Assembly (NCBI RefSeq): GCF_947499295.1
Contig: NZ_CANMNP010000010.1
Coordinates: 165,425-229,424 of the forward strand
Length of the DNA stretch: 64,000 bases
Direction: 5' to 3'
From: an uncultured Roseibium sp.
GTDB taxonomy: Bacteria > Pseudomonadota > Alphaproteobacteria > Rhizobiales > Stappiaceae
Below, one piece after another: positions 19,337 to 28,053 of the stretch. Each line of letters starts with the position of its first letter. Positions within the stretch are counted from its first letter, which is position 1. A model generated the notes under the pieces. The model was not told where the DNA came from and did not search any database. It was given only the letters and a program-made list of their open reading frames with translations. The position numbers and the translations under genes are program-made.

Positions 19337-19584
19337 TCAACTATATCCACAGGCTACAAACCGAGGCGGCCTTCAAGCATATGAGCAAGTTCTAACCCGG
19401 GGTAACAGACCGAATTCCTGTATCCCTAGTCTAGAAAACACAGTCATTCACCAAAGATCATCTGACCTCTAAATTTTTAATCAACTTCAATTGTCGGTAG
19501 CAACTGGTTTTACAACCACTTCCCTTATGGTCACGCTCGGCAAGAACCAAGACGCAATCAAAATTGCGAAACGGGAAAGAGTAA

Positions 19585-20061
19585 ATGACTGTCGCACATA
19601 TGCTTCTTGCAGCTGGAATACTGGTTGCAAGCGGAGCAATTGCAAAAGCGGATGGCGAACTTCAATCTGTCGGAGACACCTATATCGTGTCACGCGACGA
19701 CTATAGTGCGTTTCGTGGTTCTCACCGCATCTACAGCAGGATGTCGGACGGACTGGTTCAAGTCGAGTATTGCGGACGCAAGTACTGGGTTCGCTACGCG
19801 ACGGTGGCCTGGACCGAACTAGAAGTGGAACAAAACTACATTGTCCGCGTTGAGTACAACTGGGGCAAAGGCTGGCGGCCGATCTGCGCGCATCCTGAAG
19901 AGCAAGTCACCCTGGAAGACCTGGGGATTTACGACGATCCCCGCGTGATTGTTCAAAACGACGGGTCAACTGTGAAATCGGTAAACAGGTTCGCGGCAAT
20001 TAGAGAATCTTTCCGCCCAACCACGGTCGAGGATGCTGCGAATACGCTGCGAGGCAACTAG
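19585..20061 (+). CDS. Small secreted protein, paralog A (unknown function)
   Basis: 158 residues. The N-terminus (HMLLAAGILVASGAIAKADG) looks like a Sec signal peptide with a cleavage site near residue 23. The mature part has two cysteines, C63 in EYCGRKYWVR and C101 in RPICAHP, 38 residues apart, and a TLEDLG motif at 109-114, ending in a helix-like IRESF. It shares these landmarks with the next gene (GSH.I, YC.R.yWV, TV.WTE.EV, TLEDLG, IR..F), so the two are tandem duplicates. No known family is recognised. Upstream GGGAAAGAG could serve as ribosome site for the ATG at 19585. Confidence 0.72.
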   Translation: MTVAHMLLAAGILVASGAIAKADGELQSVGDTYIVSRDDYSAFRGSHRIYSRMSDGLVQVEYCGRKYWVRYATVAWTELEVEQNYIVRVEYNWGKGWRPICAHPEEQVTLEDLGIYDDPRVIVQNDGSTVKSVNRFAAIRESFRPTTVEDAANTLRGN

Positions 20062-20162
20062 TGCGAAAAACGAGCTGCCAATGGTAAGGCTCGGGTAACA
20101 ACAATACAGGTAGACTTAGACGTTGCAGGCAATAAGGGGGCCGAGCAAAAAGGATTAACCGT

Positions 20163-20597
20163 ATGAAACGCGCCCTTGCGTTCCTGACGTTATCAACGAT
20201 ATCCGCTGTCTACATGGCGGGAGCTGCGTATGCGCAGGGTGATTTCTATATCCGTTCCGACCATTCGAACGGCGGGTTCAACGGATCCCACGAAATCCTC
20301 ACACTACCCAAAAAAGGCTATCACGAAGCCCGCTATTGCGACCGTACCTTCTGGGTGTCGTCCGGGACAGTTGTCTGGACGGAAGAAGAAGTTGCGGCAG
20401 GCCGAAGCCTCATTGTTGAAGAAAACATCGGCGCAGAGCGCCGTGTGGTCTGCTCCGACTATTCTGCATTTGCGACTCTTGAAGATCTAGGTTTGAAAAA
20501 GCGGGAGATCGAACAGATCAGGCGCAGAAACGAACCACTCGACATGAAATCGACCCGTTTGCGGACAATCAGGGATGCGTTCAGCCAGTTCAAGTAG
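20163..20597 (+). CDS. Small secreted protein, paralog B (unknown function)
   Basis: 144 residues with a clear signal peptide (MKRALAFLTLSTISAVYMAG...AYA, cleavage about residue 25). C59 (RYCDRTFWVSS) and C97 (RRVVCSDY) are again exactly 38 residues apart; TVVWTEEEV and TLEDLG match paralog A. AAGGA lies 8 nt before the ATG. It lies 101 nt downstream of paralog A and is convergent with the CoQ10-like gene. A periplasmic or exported role, possibly with one disulfide, is inference. Not recognised as any named family. Confidence 0.75.
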   Translation: MKRALAFLTLSTISAVYMAGAAYAQGDFYIRSDHSNGGFNGSHEILTLPKKGYHEARYCDRTFWVSSGTVVWTEEEVAAGRSLIVEENIGAERRVVCSDYSAFATLEDLGLKKREIEQIRRRNEPLDMKSTRLRTIRDAFSQFK

Positions 20598-20603
20598 GCA
20601 TTG

Positions 20604-21056
20604 TCAGGCACCGTAGACCTGGTCCGCCCGCGCTTCGAACGCGTTGGAAAACTTCCGGAACGCCTTGTCGAACATGACGCCCATGAGCGAACCGAGCGTG
20701 CGGCTACGGAATTCGTAGGAGATAAAGAACCCAACCTTGCTCTTGCCCTCACCTGTGTCCTCAAAGGTCCACGTGTTCTCCAGGTGCTTGAAAGGTCCAT
20801 CCAGGTATTCAACCAGTATTGTCCGTTCTTCGGGGCGAAGTTCAACACGGCTGGTAAATGTCTCCTTGAACAATTTATAGGCGACAGTCATATCGGCAAC
20901 CAGAACCGTGTTGCCATTTTCAAGTTCCTTGCGACCGCGCACATGCAGCCCCTGGCAGAGCGGCACGAATTGCGGGTATTTTTCCACATCTGCGACGAGG
21001 CGGAACATGTCGTCCGCCTTGTGATTGACCGTGTGATTGGAAGTAAAACTCGGCAT
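20604..21056 (-). CDS. CoQ10-binding START-domain protein (Coq10/RatA family)
   Basis: 150 residues from ATG at 21056; a TTG three codons upstream is also in frame. Polyketide cyclase/START-like fold: FTSNHTVNHKADDMFRLVADV, then the family hallmark VEKYPQFVPLCQGLHV. Family members bind ubiquinone and support respiratory chain function (yeast Coq10); E. coli RatA was described as a ribosome-association toxin. Next to lipA, as in most Rhizobiales, which favours the quinone role. It follows lipA on the same strand with a 30-nt gap. Confidence 0.9.
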   Translation of the reverse strand: MPSFTSNHTVNHKADDMFRLVADVEKYPQFVPLCQGLHVRGRKELENGNTVLVADMTVAYKLFKETFTSRVELRPEERTILVEYLDGPFKHLENTWTFEDTGEGKSKVGFFISYEFRSRTLGSLMGVMFDKAFRKFSNAFEARADQVYGA

Positions 21057-21086
21057 TCGGCTCAACAGATCCAGTTCAGGTCCGGC

Positions 21087-22061
21087 TCAGTGACCGAGCT
21101 TTGCTTTTCGCGCAGCCCTGAGATCAGCGAAATCCTCGCCTGCATGGTGGGAAGATCGCGTCAATGGCGTTGCGGACACCTTCAGGAAACCTTTGGCATA
21201 GGCAATGCGCTCATAACCCTTGAATTCCTCCGGCGTGACAAACGAAATCACTGGGTGGTGCTTCTTTGACGGCTGCAGATATTGCCCGATCGTCAGGAAA
21301 TCCACATCGGCAGCGCGCAGATCGTCCATTAACTGAAGAACTTCATTTCTCTCTTCGCCGAGCCCAACCATGATGCCTGACTTAGTGAACATCTCGGCAT
21401 CGAGCTCTTTCACCTTTTGCAATAGACGAATGGAGTGGAAATAGCGCGCGCCCGGACGCACCGTCAGATACTTGGAGGGGACAGTCTCCAGATTGTGATT
21501 GAACACGTCGGGTTTTGCATCAACCACGATTTCCGCGGCACCGTCTTTTCTGAGAAAGTCCGGTGTCAGCACTTCGACCGTTGTTGTTGGTGAGGTTTTG
21601 CGGATTGCGTTGATAACGTCGGCAAAATGCCGAGCACCGCCATCCTCCAGATCATCGCGATCAACAGATGTGATAACCACATGCTCCAGCCCCATGGCAG
21701 CGACCGCATCTGCAACACCCTGAGGTTCCTTGGGGTCGATCGGGCCCGGCATTCCCGTGCGCACATTGCAGAAGGCGCATGCCCGCGTGCACGTGTCGCC
21801 AAGGATCATGAAACTTGCGTGTTTTTTGGACCAGCATTCACCTATGTTCGGACACCCGGCCTCCTCGCACACGGTCACCAGATTGTTGTCGCGCACAACA
21901 TTCTGCGTCTCGCGATAAATCGGTGAAGTTGGTGCCTTGACGCGGATCCATTTGGGTTTCCGCTGGACCGGATTGTCGGGACGATGAGCCTTCTCCGGAT
22001 GACGCGGACGCGCATCGGATTTTTCATTCGGGCGGTTTAGCGTGTCGACGATCGTAACCAT
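21087..22061 (-). CDS. lipA: Lipoyl synthase LipA
   Basis: Radical-SAM enzyme inserting two sulfurs into protein-bound octanoyl groups to make lipoyl cofactor for the dehydrogenases encoded upstream. 324 residues. The auxiliary 4Fe-4S cluster motif [12 protein letters not shown] and the radical-SAM triad CTRACAFC are both intact, followed by a C-terminal serine-containing [10 protein letters not shown]. An N-terminal extension of about 45 polar residues is typical for this group. Its position downstream of pdhABC-lpd links synthesis of the cofactor to its users. Confidence 0.97.
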   Translation of the reverse strand: MVTIVDTLNRPNEKSDARPRHPEKAHRPDNPVQRKPKWIRVKAPTSPIYRETQNVVRDNNLVTVCEEAGCPNIGECWSKKHASFMILGDTCTRACAFCNVRTGMPGPIDPKEPQGVADAVAAMGLEHVVITSVDRDDLEDGGARHFADVINAIRKTSPTTTVEVLTPDFLRKDGAAEIVVDAKPDVFNHNLETVPSKYLTVRPGARYFHSIRLLQKVKELDAEMFTKSGIMVGLGEERNEVLQLMDDLRAADVDFLTIGQYLQPSKKHHPVISFVTPEEFKGYERIAYAKGFLKVSATPLTRSSHHAGEDFADLRAARKAKLGH

Positions 22062-22117
22062 GAGCCTTAAGTGTCGTTTTTCCCTTGAAAGGTCAATATG
22101 GAAAGCTGTTGAGCCAG

Positions 22118-22540
22118 CTATGTGTTTAGCGCAGGACTGGTCAGTTTCTCCAGCTTTTGCCGGGTTTCTTCTGTGAGCGGATGAGATTTACGTGTCGTTT
22201 CATTCATCTGAACGATTACCGTGACCGCCTTTGCCACAGGTTCACCATTCTGGAAAACCAACTGAAAAAGGCGGAAAGAGCTGCGCCCGATATCCTGGAC
22301 AGACGTCCCGATTTCCACTTCACCCGGCCAATTCACTTCCGACAGAAAATCCAATTCAAGGCGTGCAATGACGAATGATGCATCTGCATCTGTCAGCTCT
22401 TGACCAAAAATGACTTCTACCCTTCCCGTTTCCAGGAATGTGGCAAAAACCGCATTGTTGACGTGACCCTGCCGATCGGTATCCGCGTAGCGAAGTTTGT
22501 CAATCGCACGAAGGGGGAAATCACTGATCGTTGGTCTCAT
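22118..22540 (-). CDS. Acyl-CoA thioesterase (4HBT hot-dog fold)
   Basis: 140 residues from ATG at 22540 (an open frame to 22570 adds ten unlikely residues). The active-site segment [20 protein letters not shown] with the conserved Asp is that of 4-hydroxybenzoyl-CoA/YbgC-like thioesterases. It probably hydrolyses an acyl-CoA in the cytoplasm; the substrate is not predictable. It lies 56 nt upstream of lipA on the same strand. Confidence 0.88.
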   Translation of the reverse strand: MRPTISDFPLRAIDKLRYADTDRQGHVNNAVFATFLETGRVEVIFGQELTDADASFVIARLELDFLSEVNWPGEVEIGTSVQDIGRSSFRLFQLVFQNGEPVAKAVTVIVQMNETTRKSHPLTEETRQKLEKLTSPALNT

Positions 22541-22741
22541 CAATTCGGCATTCCTTGAGCATCTCCACATGCCTTCACTTAAATGGATTTCTGCACCGAG
22601 CCCAGAGCTGGCCCCGCTACGGCCTCAGCACACCAGCATCCAATCAGCCAGCTTCCCATGGCCAAGTAAAAACGATCCGTAGCTCGGCGATACTCAATCG
22701 ACGCCGCGTTCGTCACGAAGCATCAGGCTACCTCAGACAAT

Positions 22742-22981
22742 TCAGCTGCGTATTTTTCGCCAAAGAAACAGGAACAGGATAGAGCCGAGTACAGCTATGA
22801 TCAGGCGATCGAGAATGCCTCCCGTCAAATTGAGATCTAGTATCGACGCAAGCTCGCCACCGATCAACGCGCCTATCAAACCGACAATGAGGCTTCCGAG
22901 AAATCCTCCCCGGCTATTGAGCACCCGGTGTGCGACAGCACCCGCGATCAGACCGATAATGATTGTGATGATCCATCCCAT
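22742..22981 (-). CDS. GlsB/YeaQ/YmgE family membrane protein (copy 1)
   Basis: 79 residues with three hydrophobic segments and the family glycine zippers (ITIIIGLIAGAVAHRVL; GFLGSLIVGLIGALIGGELA). Transglycosylase-associated/stress-response family of small inner-membrane proteins; exact function unknown. It follows a paralog by 22 nt, forming a tandem pair. Confidence 0.88.
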   Translation of the reverse strand: MGWIITIIIGLIAGAVAHRVLNSRGGFLGSLIVGLIGALIGGELASILDLNLTGGILDRLIIAVLGSILFLFLWRKIRS

Positions 22982-23003
22982 CGCGGGTCTCCTACTTCCC
23001 TTG

Positions 23004-23252
23004 CTACGAGATCAGGCGTGCAAGCAACACGACCACGACGGCACCGATCGCAGCAACAACGATCTCGTTGACGAAAGTGTTCCCCAGATTGAGATTGATG
23101 CCGGCTACCTTGAACAGAAACCCTCCGACAAATGCTCCAATCAATCCGGTAATCAGATAGCGGATCAGACCACCACCTCCAACCACGATGCTCGCCAGCC
23201 AACCAGCAAGAATACCGATAGCAACCCAGATCAAAATTGCCTTCATATCCAT
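23004..23252 (-). CDS. GlsB/YeaQ/YmgE family membrane protein (copy 2)
   Basis: 82 residues, three membrane segments, glycine-zipper motifs (GILAGWLASIVVGGGG; ITGLIGAFVGGFLF). Its C-terminal half has VVVVLLARLIS where copy 1 has LFLFLWRKIRS. It is upstream gene of the tandem pair and 15 nt downstream of a hypothetical gene, so the three may be co-transcribed. A role in envelope stress is inferred from family membership only. Confidence 0.88.
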   Translation of the reverse strand: MDMKAILIWVAIGILAGWLASIVVGGGGLIRYLITGLIGAFVGGFLFKVAGINLNLGNTFVNEIVVAAIGAVVVVLLARLIS

Positions 23253-23267
23253 TTTTGCACACTCGCC

Positions 23268-23735
23268 TTAAGTTTGATTTCTGTCAGAACCGTGCTCGGC
23301 TCGATCGATAACAGCAGTGTAACCAAACGAACCATCATCACAACTTGCCGATATCACATCGACACACACCTGCCTGAAAAAGCTGCTTGGTTTGGAAAAC
23401 TCCAAACCGAACACGAGCCCGTCATGAAGCACCAATTTGCCTGAAGTTTTCCGGTCTCCTGCTTGTAGTTTTACGCTGATAAACTGATCGCCAGTTGAAT
23501 AGTTGCCGGTCAAGCGGGAAAGGCTATTTTCTGCGTAATAGCGGAAACAGGGAATGCGGCCATCGGACTGTCTTTCGACAAAAAAACGCTGACCAAGCTG
23601 CTTCGTCGCCAACGTTCTCTGGTCATCAGGCAGTACCGCCAGAGCAGCAATAACCGTTGTCTCTTCATGAGGTTTGAGAGACCAGCTTCCCTCCCGAAAC
23701 AAAAACCTCAATCCGTCAGAAAGATAGGCAAGCAT
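23268..23735 (-). CDS. Hypothetical protein, 155 residues
   Basis: Not recognised. Mostly soluble, no signal peptide or membrane helix, mixed alpha/beta composition; three cysteines in the second half (VCVDVISASCDDG). The middle part reads like a beta-rich domain (SVKLQAGDRKTSGKLVLHDGLVFGLEFSK). It is on the same strand as, and between, lpd and the GlsB pair; 61 nt after lpd. Codon use looks like its neighbours, and the opposite strand has no competing gene, so I take it as real. Confidence 0.65.
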   Translation of the reverse strand: MLAYLSDGLRFLFREGSWSLKPHEETTVIAALAVLPDDQRTLATKQLGQRFFVERQSDGRIPCFRYYAENSLSRLTGNYSTGDQFISVKLQAGDRKTSGKLVLHDGLVFGLEFSKPSSFFRQVCVDVISASCDDGSFGYTAVIDRAEHGSDRNQT

Positions 23736-23763
23736 AACGGCCTCTTTGCCTGCATCTGGGTGG

Positions 23764-23787
23764 CTCCGGCCGCTTGTCCGGCCGGAG
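23764..23787 (-). terminator. GC-rich hairpin after lpd
   Basis: 9-bp perfect stem CTCCGGCCG / CGGCCGGAG with a 6-nt loop, starting 10 nt after the lpd stop. On the minus strand no T-run follows, so it may be a weak terminator or an mRNA 3'-end stabiliser. Confidence 0.4.
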
Positions 23788-23796
23788 ACTTCGCGG

Positions 23797-25245
23797 TCAG
23801 GCGTTGAGAACTTTGCCGTAAGCGTCGAGCACCGCTTCCTTCATCATTTCCGACAGTGTCGGATGTGGGAAAATCGTATGCATCAGCTCTTCTTCGGTCG
23901 TCTCAAGGTTCATCGCTACAATGAAACCCTGGATAAGCTCGGTCACTTCCGCCCCACACATATGTGCGCCCAGAAGCTCGCCCGTTTTCTTGTCGAAAAT
24001 GACCTTGATCATGCCGTTGTCTTCGCCAAGAGCGATGGCCTTACCGTTCGCATTGAACATGTAACGACCGACGCGGATGTCGCGTCCCAGCTCCTTGGCC
24101 TTGGCCTCGGTCAGTCCAACGGAAGCGACCTGCGGGTTACAATAGGTACAACCCGGAATCTTGCGGTGATCCATCGGGTGAACTCCCGGAACCCCGGCAA
24201 TCTTTTCAATGCAGATCACACCTTCATGTTCTGCTTTGTGGGCTAGCATCGGCGGACCGGCAACGTCGCCGATGGCGTAGACACCCGGAACACTGGTCCG
24301 GCCATATTCGTCAATGACAACACAGCCTCGATCGGTTTTCACGCCAAGTGCCTCAAGGCCGATATTCTCGATATTGCCTTGGACCCCAACTGCGGAAATA
24401 AGATGATCAGCTGTGATCTGGCTGACTTTTCCGTCTTTGGTTTCAACATGTGCGGTAACGGAGTTCGCTGCTTTGTCGACTTTCGTTACCTTGGCTTCGG
24501 TAATGATCTTCAGTCCACGTTTTTCCAGGGCTTTGCGCGCAAATTTAGAGATTTCCTCGTCCTCTACGGGCATCACGTTGGCCATCAGTTCGACAACCGT
24601 CACATCGACACCCATCGAAAGATAAAAAGAGGCAAACTCAATGCCAATCGCGCCAGATCCCATGACGACCAGCGATTTTGGCATCTTGGCCGGCTTCATG
24701 GCCTCGAAATAGGTCCAGATGAGTTTTCCATCCGGTTCGATGCCGGGCAGAGCACGCGGACGAGCGCCCGTGGCGACGATGATGTGCTTGGCATTATATG
24801 TGCCCTCACCTTTTACGCCCTTTGGCACGGGATTCTGCGGTTCAACAACCGGTTTGGTTGATTTTCCGACGACGATCTGCCCGGGTTTTGTAAGTTTTGC
24901 TTCACCCCAGATCACATCGATCTTGTTTTTCTTCATCAGAAAGCCGACACCGCCATTCAAACGAGCCGAAACACCGCGCGAACGGGCAACAACGTCCTTC
25001 ACGTCTGCTTTCATTGAACCTTCAAGCGTCAAACCAAAGCTTTTGGCATGGTTGGCATGATCGAGAATTTCTGCAGAACGCAGCAGGGCCTTGGTCGGGA
25101 TGCAACCCCAGTTTAGGCAGATGCCGCCAAGATGTTCCCGTTCGACGATTGCGGTCTTCAAACCCAATTGGGCGGACCGAATAGCAGTGACGTATCCACC
25201 TGGCCCGGAGCCGATGATGATGACGTCGTAGTTGGTATCAGCCAT
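23797..25245 (-). CDS. lpdA: Dihydrolipoyl dehydrogenase (E3)
   Basis: FAD enzyme reoxidising dihydrolipoyl groups with NAD+; 482 residues. FAD-binding GSGPGGYVTAIRSAQLG, redox-active disulfide C43/C48 in GGICLNWGCIPTK, NAD-binding GSGAIGIEFASFY and the C-terminal catalytic histidine region HPTLSEMMKEA are all present. It is the last gene of the pyruvate dehydrogenase cluster and is separated from pdhC by a strong terminator-like hairpin, so it may also have its own promoter. Confidence 0.97.
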   Translation of the reverse strand: MADTNYDVIIIGSGPGGYVTAIRSAQLGLKTAIVEREHLGGICLNWGCIPTKALLRSAEILDHANHAKSFGLTLEGSMKADVKDVVARSRGVSARLNGGVGFLMKKNKIDVIWGEAKLTKPGQIVVGKSTKPVVEPQNPVPKGVKGEGTYNAKHIIVATGARPRALPGIEPDGKLIWTYFEAMKPAKMPKSLVVMGSGAIGIEFASFYLSMGVDVTVVELMANVMPVEDEEISKFARKALEKRGLKIITEAKVTKVDKAANSVTAHVETKDGKVSQITADHLISAVGVQGNIENIGLEALGVKTDRGCVVIDEYGRTSVPGVYAIGDVAGPPMLAHKAEHEGVICIEKIAGVPGVHPMDHRKIPGCTYCNPQVASVGLTEAKAKELGRDIRVGRYMFNANGKAIALGEDNGMIKVIFDKKTGELLGAHMCGAEVTELIQGFIVAMNLETTEEELMHTIFPHPTLSEMMKEAVLDAYGKVLNA

Positions 25246-25259
25246 GGTGTTTTCCCCGG

Positions 25260-25277
25260 CAAATGAAACTTCATTTG
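25260..25277. promoter_or_regulatory. Palindrome upstream of lpdA
   Basis: CAAATGAA-AC-TTCATTTG, 8-bp perfect arms, 15 nt upstream of the lpdA start. It lies between the pdhC terminator-like hairpin and lpdA. It may be an operator or part of the 3' U-rich run of the terminator; function unknown. Confidence 0.35.
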
Positions 25278-25282
25278 AAAAA

Positions 25283-25306
25283 CGGCGCGGCGTTGCCGCC
25301 GCGCCG
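25283..25306 (-). terminator. Rho-independent terminator after pdhC
   Basis: Perfect 10-bp GC stem CGGCGCGGCG / CGCCGCGCCG with a 4-nt loop; on the minus strand the stem is directly followed by TTTTT. It lies 11-35 nt past the pdhC stop, so it can limit transcription into lpdA. Confidence 0.8.
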
Positions 25307-25317
25307 GAGCTGAGGCC

Positions 25318-26640
25318 TTAAACCAGCATGCTCATTGGATTTTCGATGTAGCCCTTGAAGGCTGCCAGCAGCTCGGCACCGAGTGCACCGTCCACACAAC
25401 GGTGGTCAGTGGACAGCGTCACGCTCATCACCGTGGCAACTGCAAGTTCACCATCCTTGACAACAGGGCGTTTTTCACCTGCCCCAACCGCAAGAATGGT
25501 GGCGTGCGGAGGGTTCACGACCGCAGAGAAGTTCTTGACGCCCATCATGCCCATGTTGGACACAGCCGTCGTCCCGCCCTGATATTCTTCAGGCTTCAAC
25601 TTGCGTTCTTTTGCCCGCTTGCCAAGGTCCTTCATCTGATTGGAGATGACGGACAGCGACTTCTCTTCAGCGCTACGGATGATCGGGGTAATCAGACCAC
25701 CGGGGATGGACACCGCGACCCCCACATCAGCATGCTTGTGCATGACCATGTTGTCGTCGGTCCAGGACACATTCGCATCCGGCACGTCACGAAGGGCCAG
25801 AGCAAGCGCTTTGATCGTCATATCGTTGACCGAAAGCTTGTAGGCCGGCTTGCCGTCCTTGTCTTTTGAAGCGGAGCCATTGAGCTGCGCACGCAATGCC
25901 AGCAGTGCATCCAATTCCACGTCGACAGACACATAGAAGTGCGGGATCGTCTGTTTGGATTCGGTAAGCCGTTTTGCGATCGTCTTGCGCATGCCATCAT
26001 GCGGCACCAGCTCGTAGCTGTCGTCATCGAAGAGTTTCAGCACCTGATCGGCGGAAGGTCCGGTTGCCGGAGCTGCAGCAGCTGCTTTGGTCGCTTCTGC
26101 GGCAGGAGCAACCTTGCCGGTCCCAGCTTCAAGAGCTGCCTCAATGTCGCGCTTCACAACGCGGCCGTGAGGTCCGGTTCCCTTCAGGGCGTTAAGATCA
26201 AGCGAATTTAGTTTGGCAAGCCGCCTTGCGAGAGGTGAAGCAAAAAGGCGCGTTCCATCAGAAGCAACTGGAGCTGGTCCTGCAGGAGCTGCAGCGGGTG
26301 CCGCTGCGGCCGGAGCCGGGTCAGCCGCAGGTGCCGGTTCGCCAACAGCCGCAGCCGGAGCAGCAGCACCTGAGGTGTCGATAGAACTTGCGTCTTCTCC
26401 TTCTTCCAGCAAAACAGCGATCAACTCGTTGACCTTTACGCCTTTCGAGCCCTCGGCAACCAGGATTTTGCCGACCGTACCTTCATCAACGGCTTCCACT
26501 TCCATGGTTGCCTTGTCTGTTTCAATTTCCGCGATGACGTCGCCCGCGGATACCGTGTCGCCTTCCTTGACCAACCATTTGGCAAGGTTGCCCTCTTCCA
26601 TCGTCGGAGAGAGGGCCGGCATGGTGATATTAATTGGCAT
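25318..26640 (-). CDS. pdhC: Dihydrolipoyl acetyltransferase, PDH E2
   Basis: Core of the pyruvate dehydrogenase complex, transferring acetyl groups to CoA; 440 residues. One lipoyl domain (residues 1-77, lipoylated K43 in [11 protein letters not shown]), an Ala/Pro-rich linker, a peripheral-subunit-binding domain (about 133-170, [15 protein letters not shown] and GRVVKRDI) and the catalytic domain with [16 protein letters not shown] near the C-terminus. The lipoyl coding region shares an 86-bp identical stretch with pdhB. Confidence 0.97.
   Translation of the reverse strand: MPINITMPALSPTMEEGNLAKWLVKEGDTVSAGDVIAEIETDKATMEVEAVDEGTVGKILVAEGSKGVKVNELIAVLLEEGEDASSIDTSGAAAPAAAVGEPAPAADPAPAAAAPAAAPAGPAPVASDGTRLFASPLARRLAKLNSLDLNALKGTGPHGRVVKRDIEAALEAGTGKVAPAAEATKAAAAAPATGPSADQVLKLFDDDSYELVPHDGMRKTIAKRLTESKQTIPHFYVSVDVELDALLALRAQLNGSASKDKDGKPAYKLSVNDMTIKALALALRDVPDANVSWTDDNMVMHKHADVGVAVSIPGGLITPIIRSAEEKSLSVISNQMKDLGKRAKERKLKPEEYQGGTTAVSNMGMMGVKNFSAVVNPPHATILAVGAGEKRPVVKDGELAVATVMSVTLSTDHRCVDGALGAELLAAFKGYIENPMSMLV
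26480..26565. repeat. 86-bp exact repeat, copy in pdhC
   Basis: Identical over 86 bases, by reading, to 27879-27964 in pdhB; it covers roughly codons 26-53 of the lipoyl domain including K43. The flanking parts of the two lipoyl domains differ, including at synonymous sites. Confidence 0.9.
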
Positions 26641-26656
26641 GTCCGTCTCCCCCGCC

Positions 26657-28039
26657 TCAGGCTGTGTAGGTCACGGCTTTCACCGCTTCGATAACTTCAG
26701 AAACAGTCGGCAATGCGAGTTTTTCCAGGTTTGCGGCATAAGGCATCGGAACGTCCTTGCCGGTCACCCGAGTTATCGGCGCATCGAGATAGTCGAACGC
26801 CTGTTCCTGAACCTGATAAGCGATTTCCGATGATACGGAGCACATCGGGAATGCTTCCTCGATGGTCACCACGCGCCCTGTCTTGCGAACTGATGCAAGC
26901 ACTGTGTCAATGTCCAGGGGACGGATCGTACGCAGGTTGATGACTTCAGCTGAAATTCCCATCCCGGCAAGTTCATCAGCAGCCTTGAGCGTATAGGTCA
27001 TGCCGATACCCCAGGAAACAAGGGTCACATCGGTTCCGCCACGCTCCACCTTGGCCTTTCCAATCGGAAGCACGAAGTCGTCAACATCCGGGATTTCAAA
27101 CGAATGACCATAGAGGATTTCGTTTTCCAGGAAAATGACCGGGTTGGGATCACGGATGGCAGCCTTCAAAAGGCCTTTCGCGTCTGCGGCCGAGTAAGGT
27201 TGGATAACCTTCAAACCAGGAACATGCGCATACCAGGAGGCATAGTCCTGAGAGTGCTGTGCACCAACACGCGCCGCAGCGCCATTAGGCCCGCGGAAAA
27301 CAATCGGGGCACCCATTTGGCCGCCGGACATATACAGCGTCTTGGCCGCAGAGTTGATGATCTGGTCAATACCCTGCATGGCGAAATTGAACGTCATGAA
27401 TTCAACAATGGGCTTCAGCCCTGCCATTGCCGCCCCAACGCCGAGGCCGGCAAAGCCGTGCTCAGTGATCGGAGTATCGATAACGCGCTTTTCTGAGAAC
27501 TCATCCAGCAAGCCTTGAGTGATCTTGTAGGCCCCCTGGTATTCGGCCACCTCTTCACCCATGACAAAAACGTCCGGATCCCGGCGCATTTCCTCGGCCA
27601 TGGCATCGCGCAATGCTTCGCGCACCGTCGATGATTTCATCGGTGTTCCGGCAGGAACTTCCGGATCCTCGGCGGCTTCTGCGACCGGCGCTTGCGGTGC
27701 GGCGGCAACTGCCGACGCACTCGGTGTTTCGGCGGCTGCAGGTGCCGCAGCAGGAGCGGGTGCCGCTGCAGCCGCATCGATCGCGCTGGCATCTTCACCT
27801 TCGCCAAGCAAAACGGCGATTTTCTCGTTGACCTTCACATTGTCGGTTCCCTCGGCAACAAGGATCTTGCCAAGTGTTCCTTCATCAACGGCTTCCACTT
27901 CCATGGTTGCCTTGTCTGTTTCAATTTCCGCGATGACGTCGCCCGCGGATACCGTGTCGCCTTCGGCTTTGAGCCACTTGGCGAGCTTACCCTCTTCCAT
28001 TGTCGGCGAGAGCGCCGGCATCAAAATGTCGATCGGCAT
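26657..28039 (-). CDS. pdhB: Pyruvate dehydrogenase E1 beta with N-terminal lipoyl domain
   Basis: Forms the E1 heterotetramer with PdhA, decarboxylating pyruvate. 460 residues, about 130 longer than a plain E1 beta: residues 1-77 are a lipoyl domain (K43 in [11 protein letters not shown]) joined by an Ala-rich linker to the transketolase-type domain from about 130 ([39 protein letters not shown]) and the C-terminal domain. A lipoyl-bearing E1 beta is known from alphaproteobacteria such as Sinorhizobium and Zymomonas. Gaps of 14 and 16 nt to pdhA and pdhC show one operon. Confidence 0.97.
   Translation of the reverse strand: MPIDILMPALSPTMEEGKLAKWLKAEGDTVSAGDVIAEIETDKATMEVEAVDEGTLGKILVAEGTDNVKVNEKIAVLLGEGEDASAIDAAAAAPAPAAAPAAAETPSASAVAAAPQAPVAEAAEDPEVPAGTPMKSSTVREALRDAMAEEMRRDPDVFVMGEEVAEYQGAYKITQGLLDEFSEKRVIDTPITEHGFAGLGVGAAMAGLKPIVEFMTFNFAMQGIDQIINSAAKTLYMSGGQMGAPIVFRGPNGAAARVGAQHSQDYASWYAHVPGLKVIQPYSAADAKGLLKAAIRDPNPVIFLENEILYGHSFEIPDVDDFVLPIGKAKVERGGTDVTLVSWGIGMTYTLKAADELAGMGISAEVINLRTIRPLDIDTVLASVRKTGRVVTIEEAFPMCSVSSEIAYQVQEQAFDYLDAPITRVTGKDVPMPYAANLEKLALPTVSEVIEAVKAVTYTA
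27879..27964. repeat. 86-bp exact repeat, copy in pdhB
   Basis: Second copy of the repeat at 26480-26565, same orientation, 1399 bp apart. The absence of synonymous differences over about 28 codons suggests gene conversion between the two lipoyl domains. Confidence 0.9.
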
Positions 28040-28053
28040 GTTTTCCCCCGGCG

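Larger units (their letters stand above)
18842..19584. other. Long region without an intact gene
   Basis: 743 nt between cinA and the first small secreted protein. Plus-strand frames are short and not convincing. On the minus strand two short stretches have protein-like composition (see the two remnant entries). An inverted repeat ACGTGACA / TGTCACGT with a 20-nt spacer lies at 19038-19073. No tRNA or insertion sequence is recognised. Confidence 0.5.
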
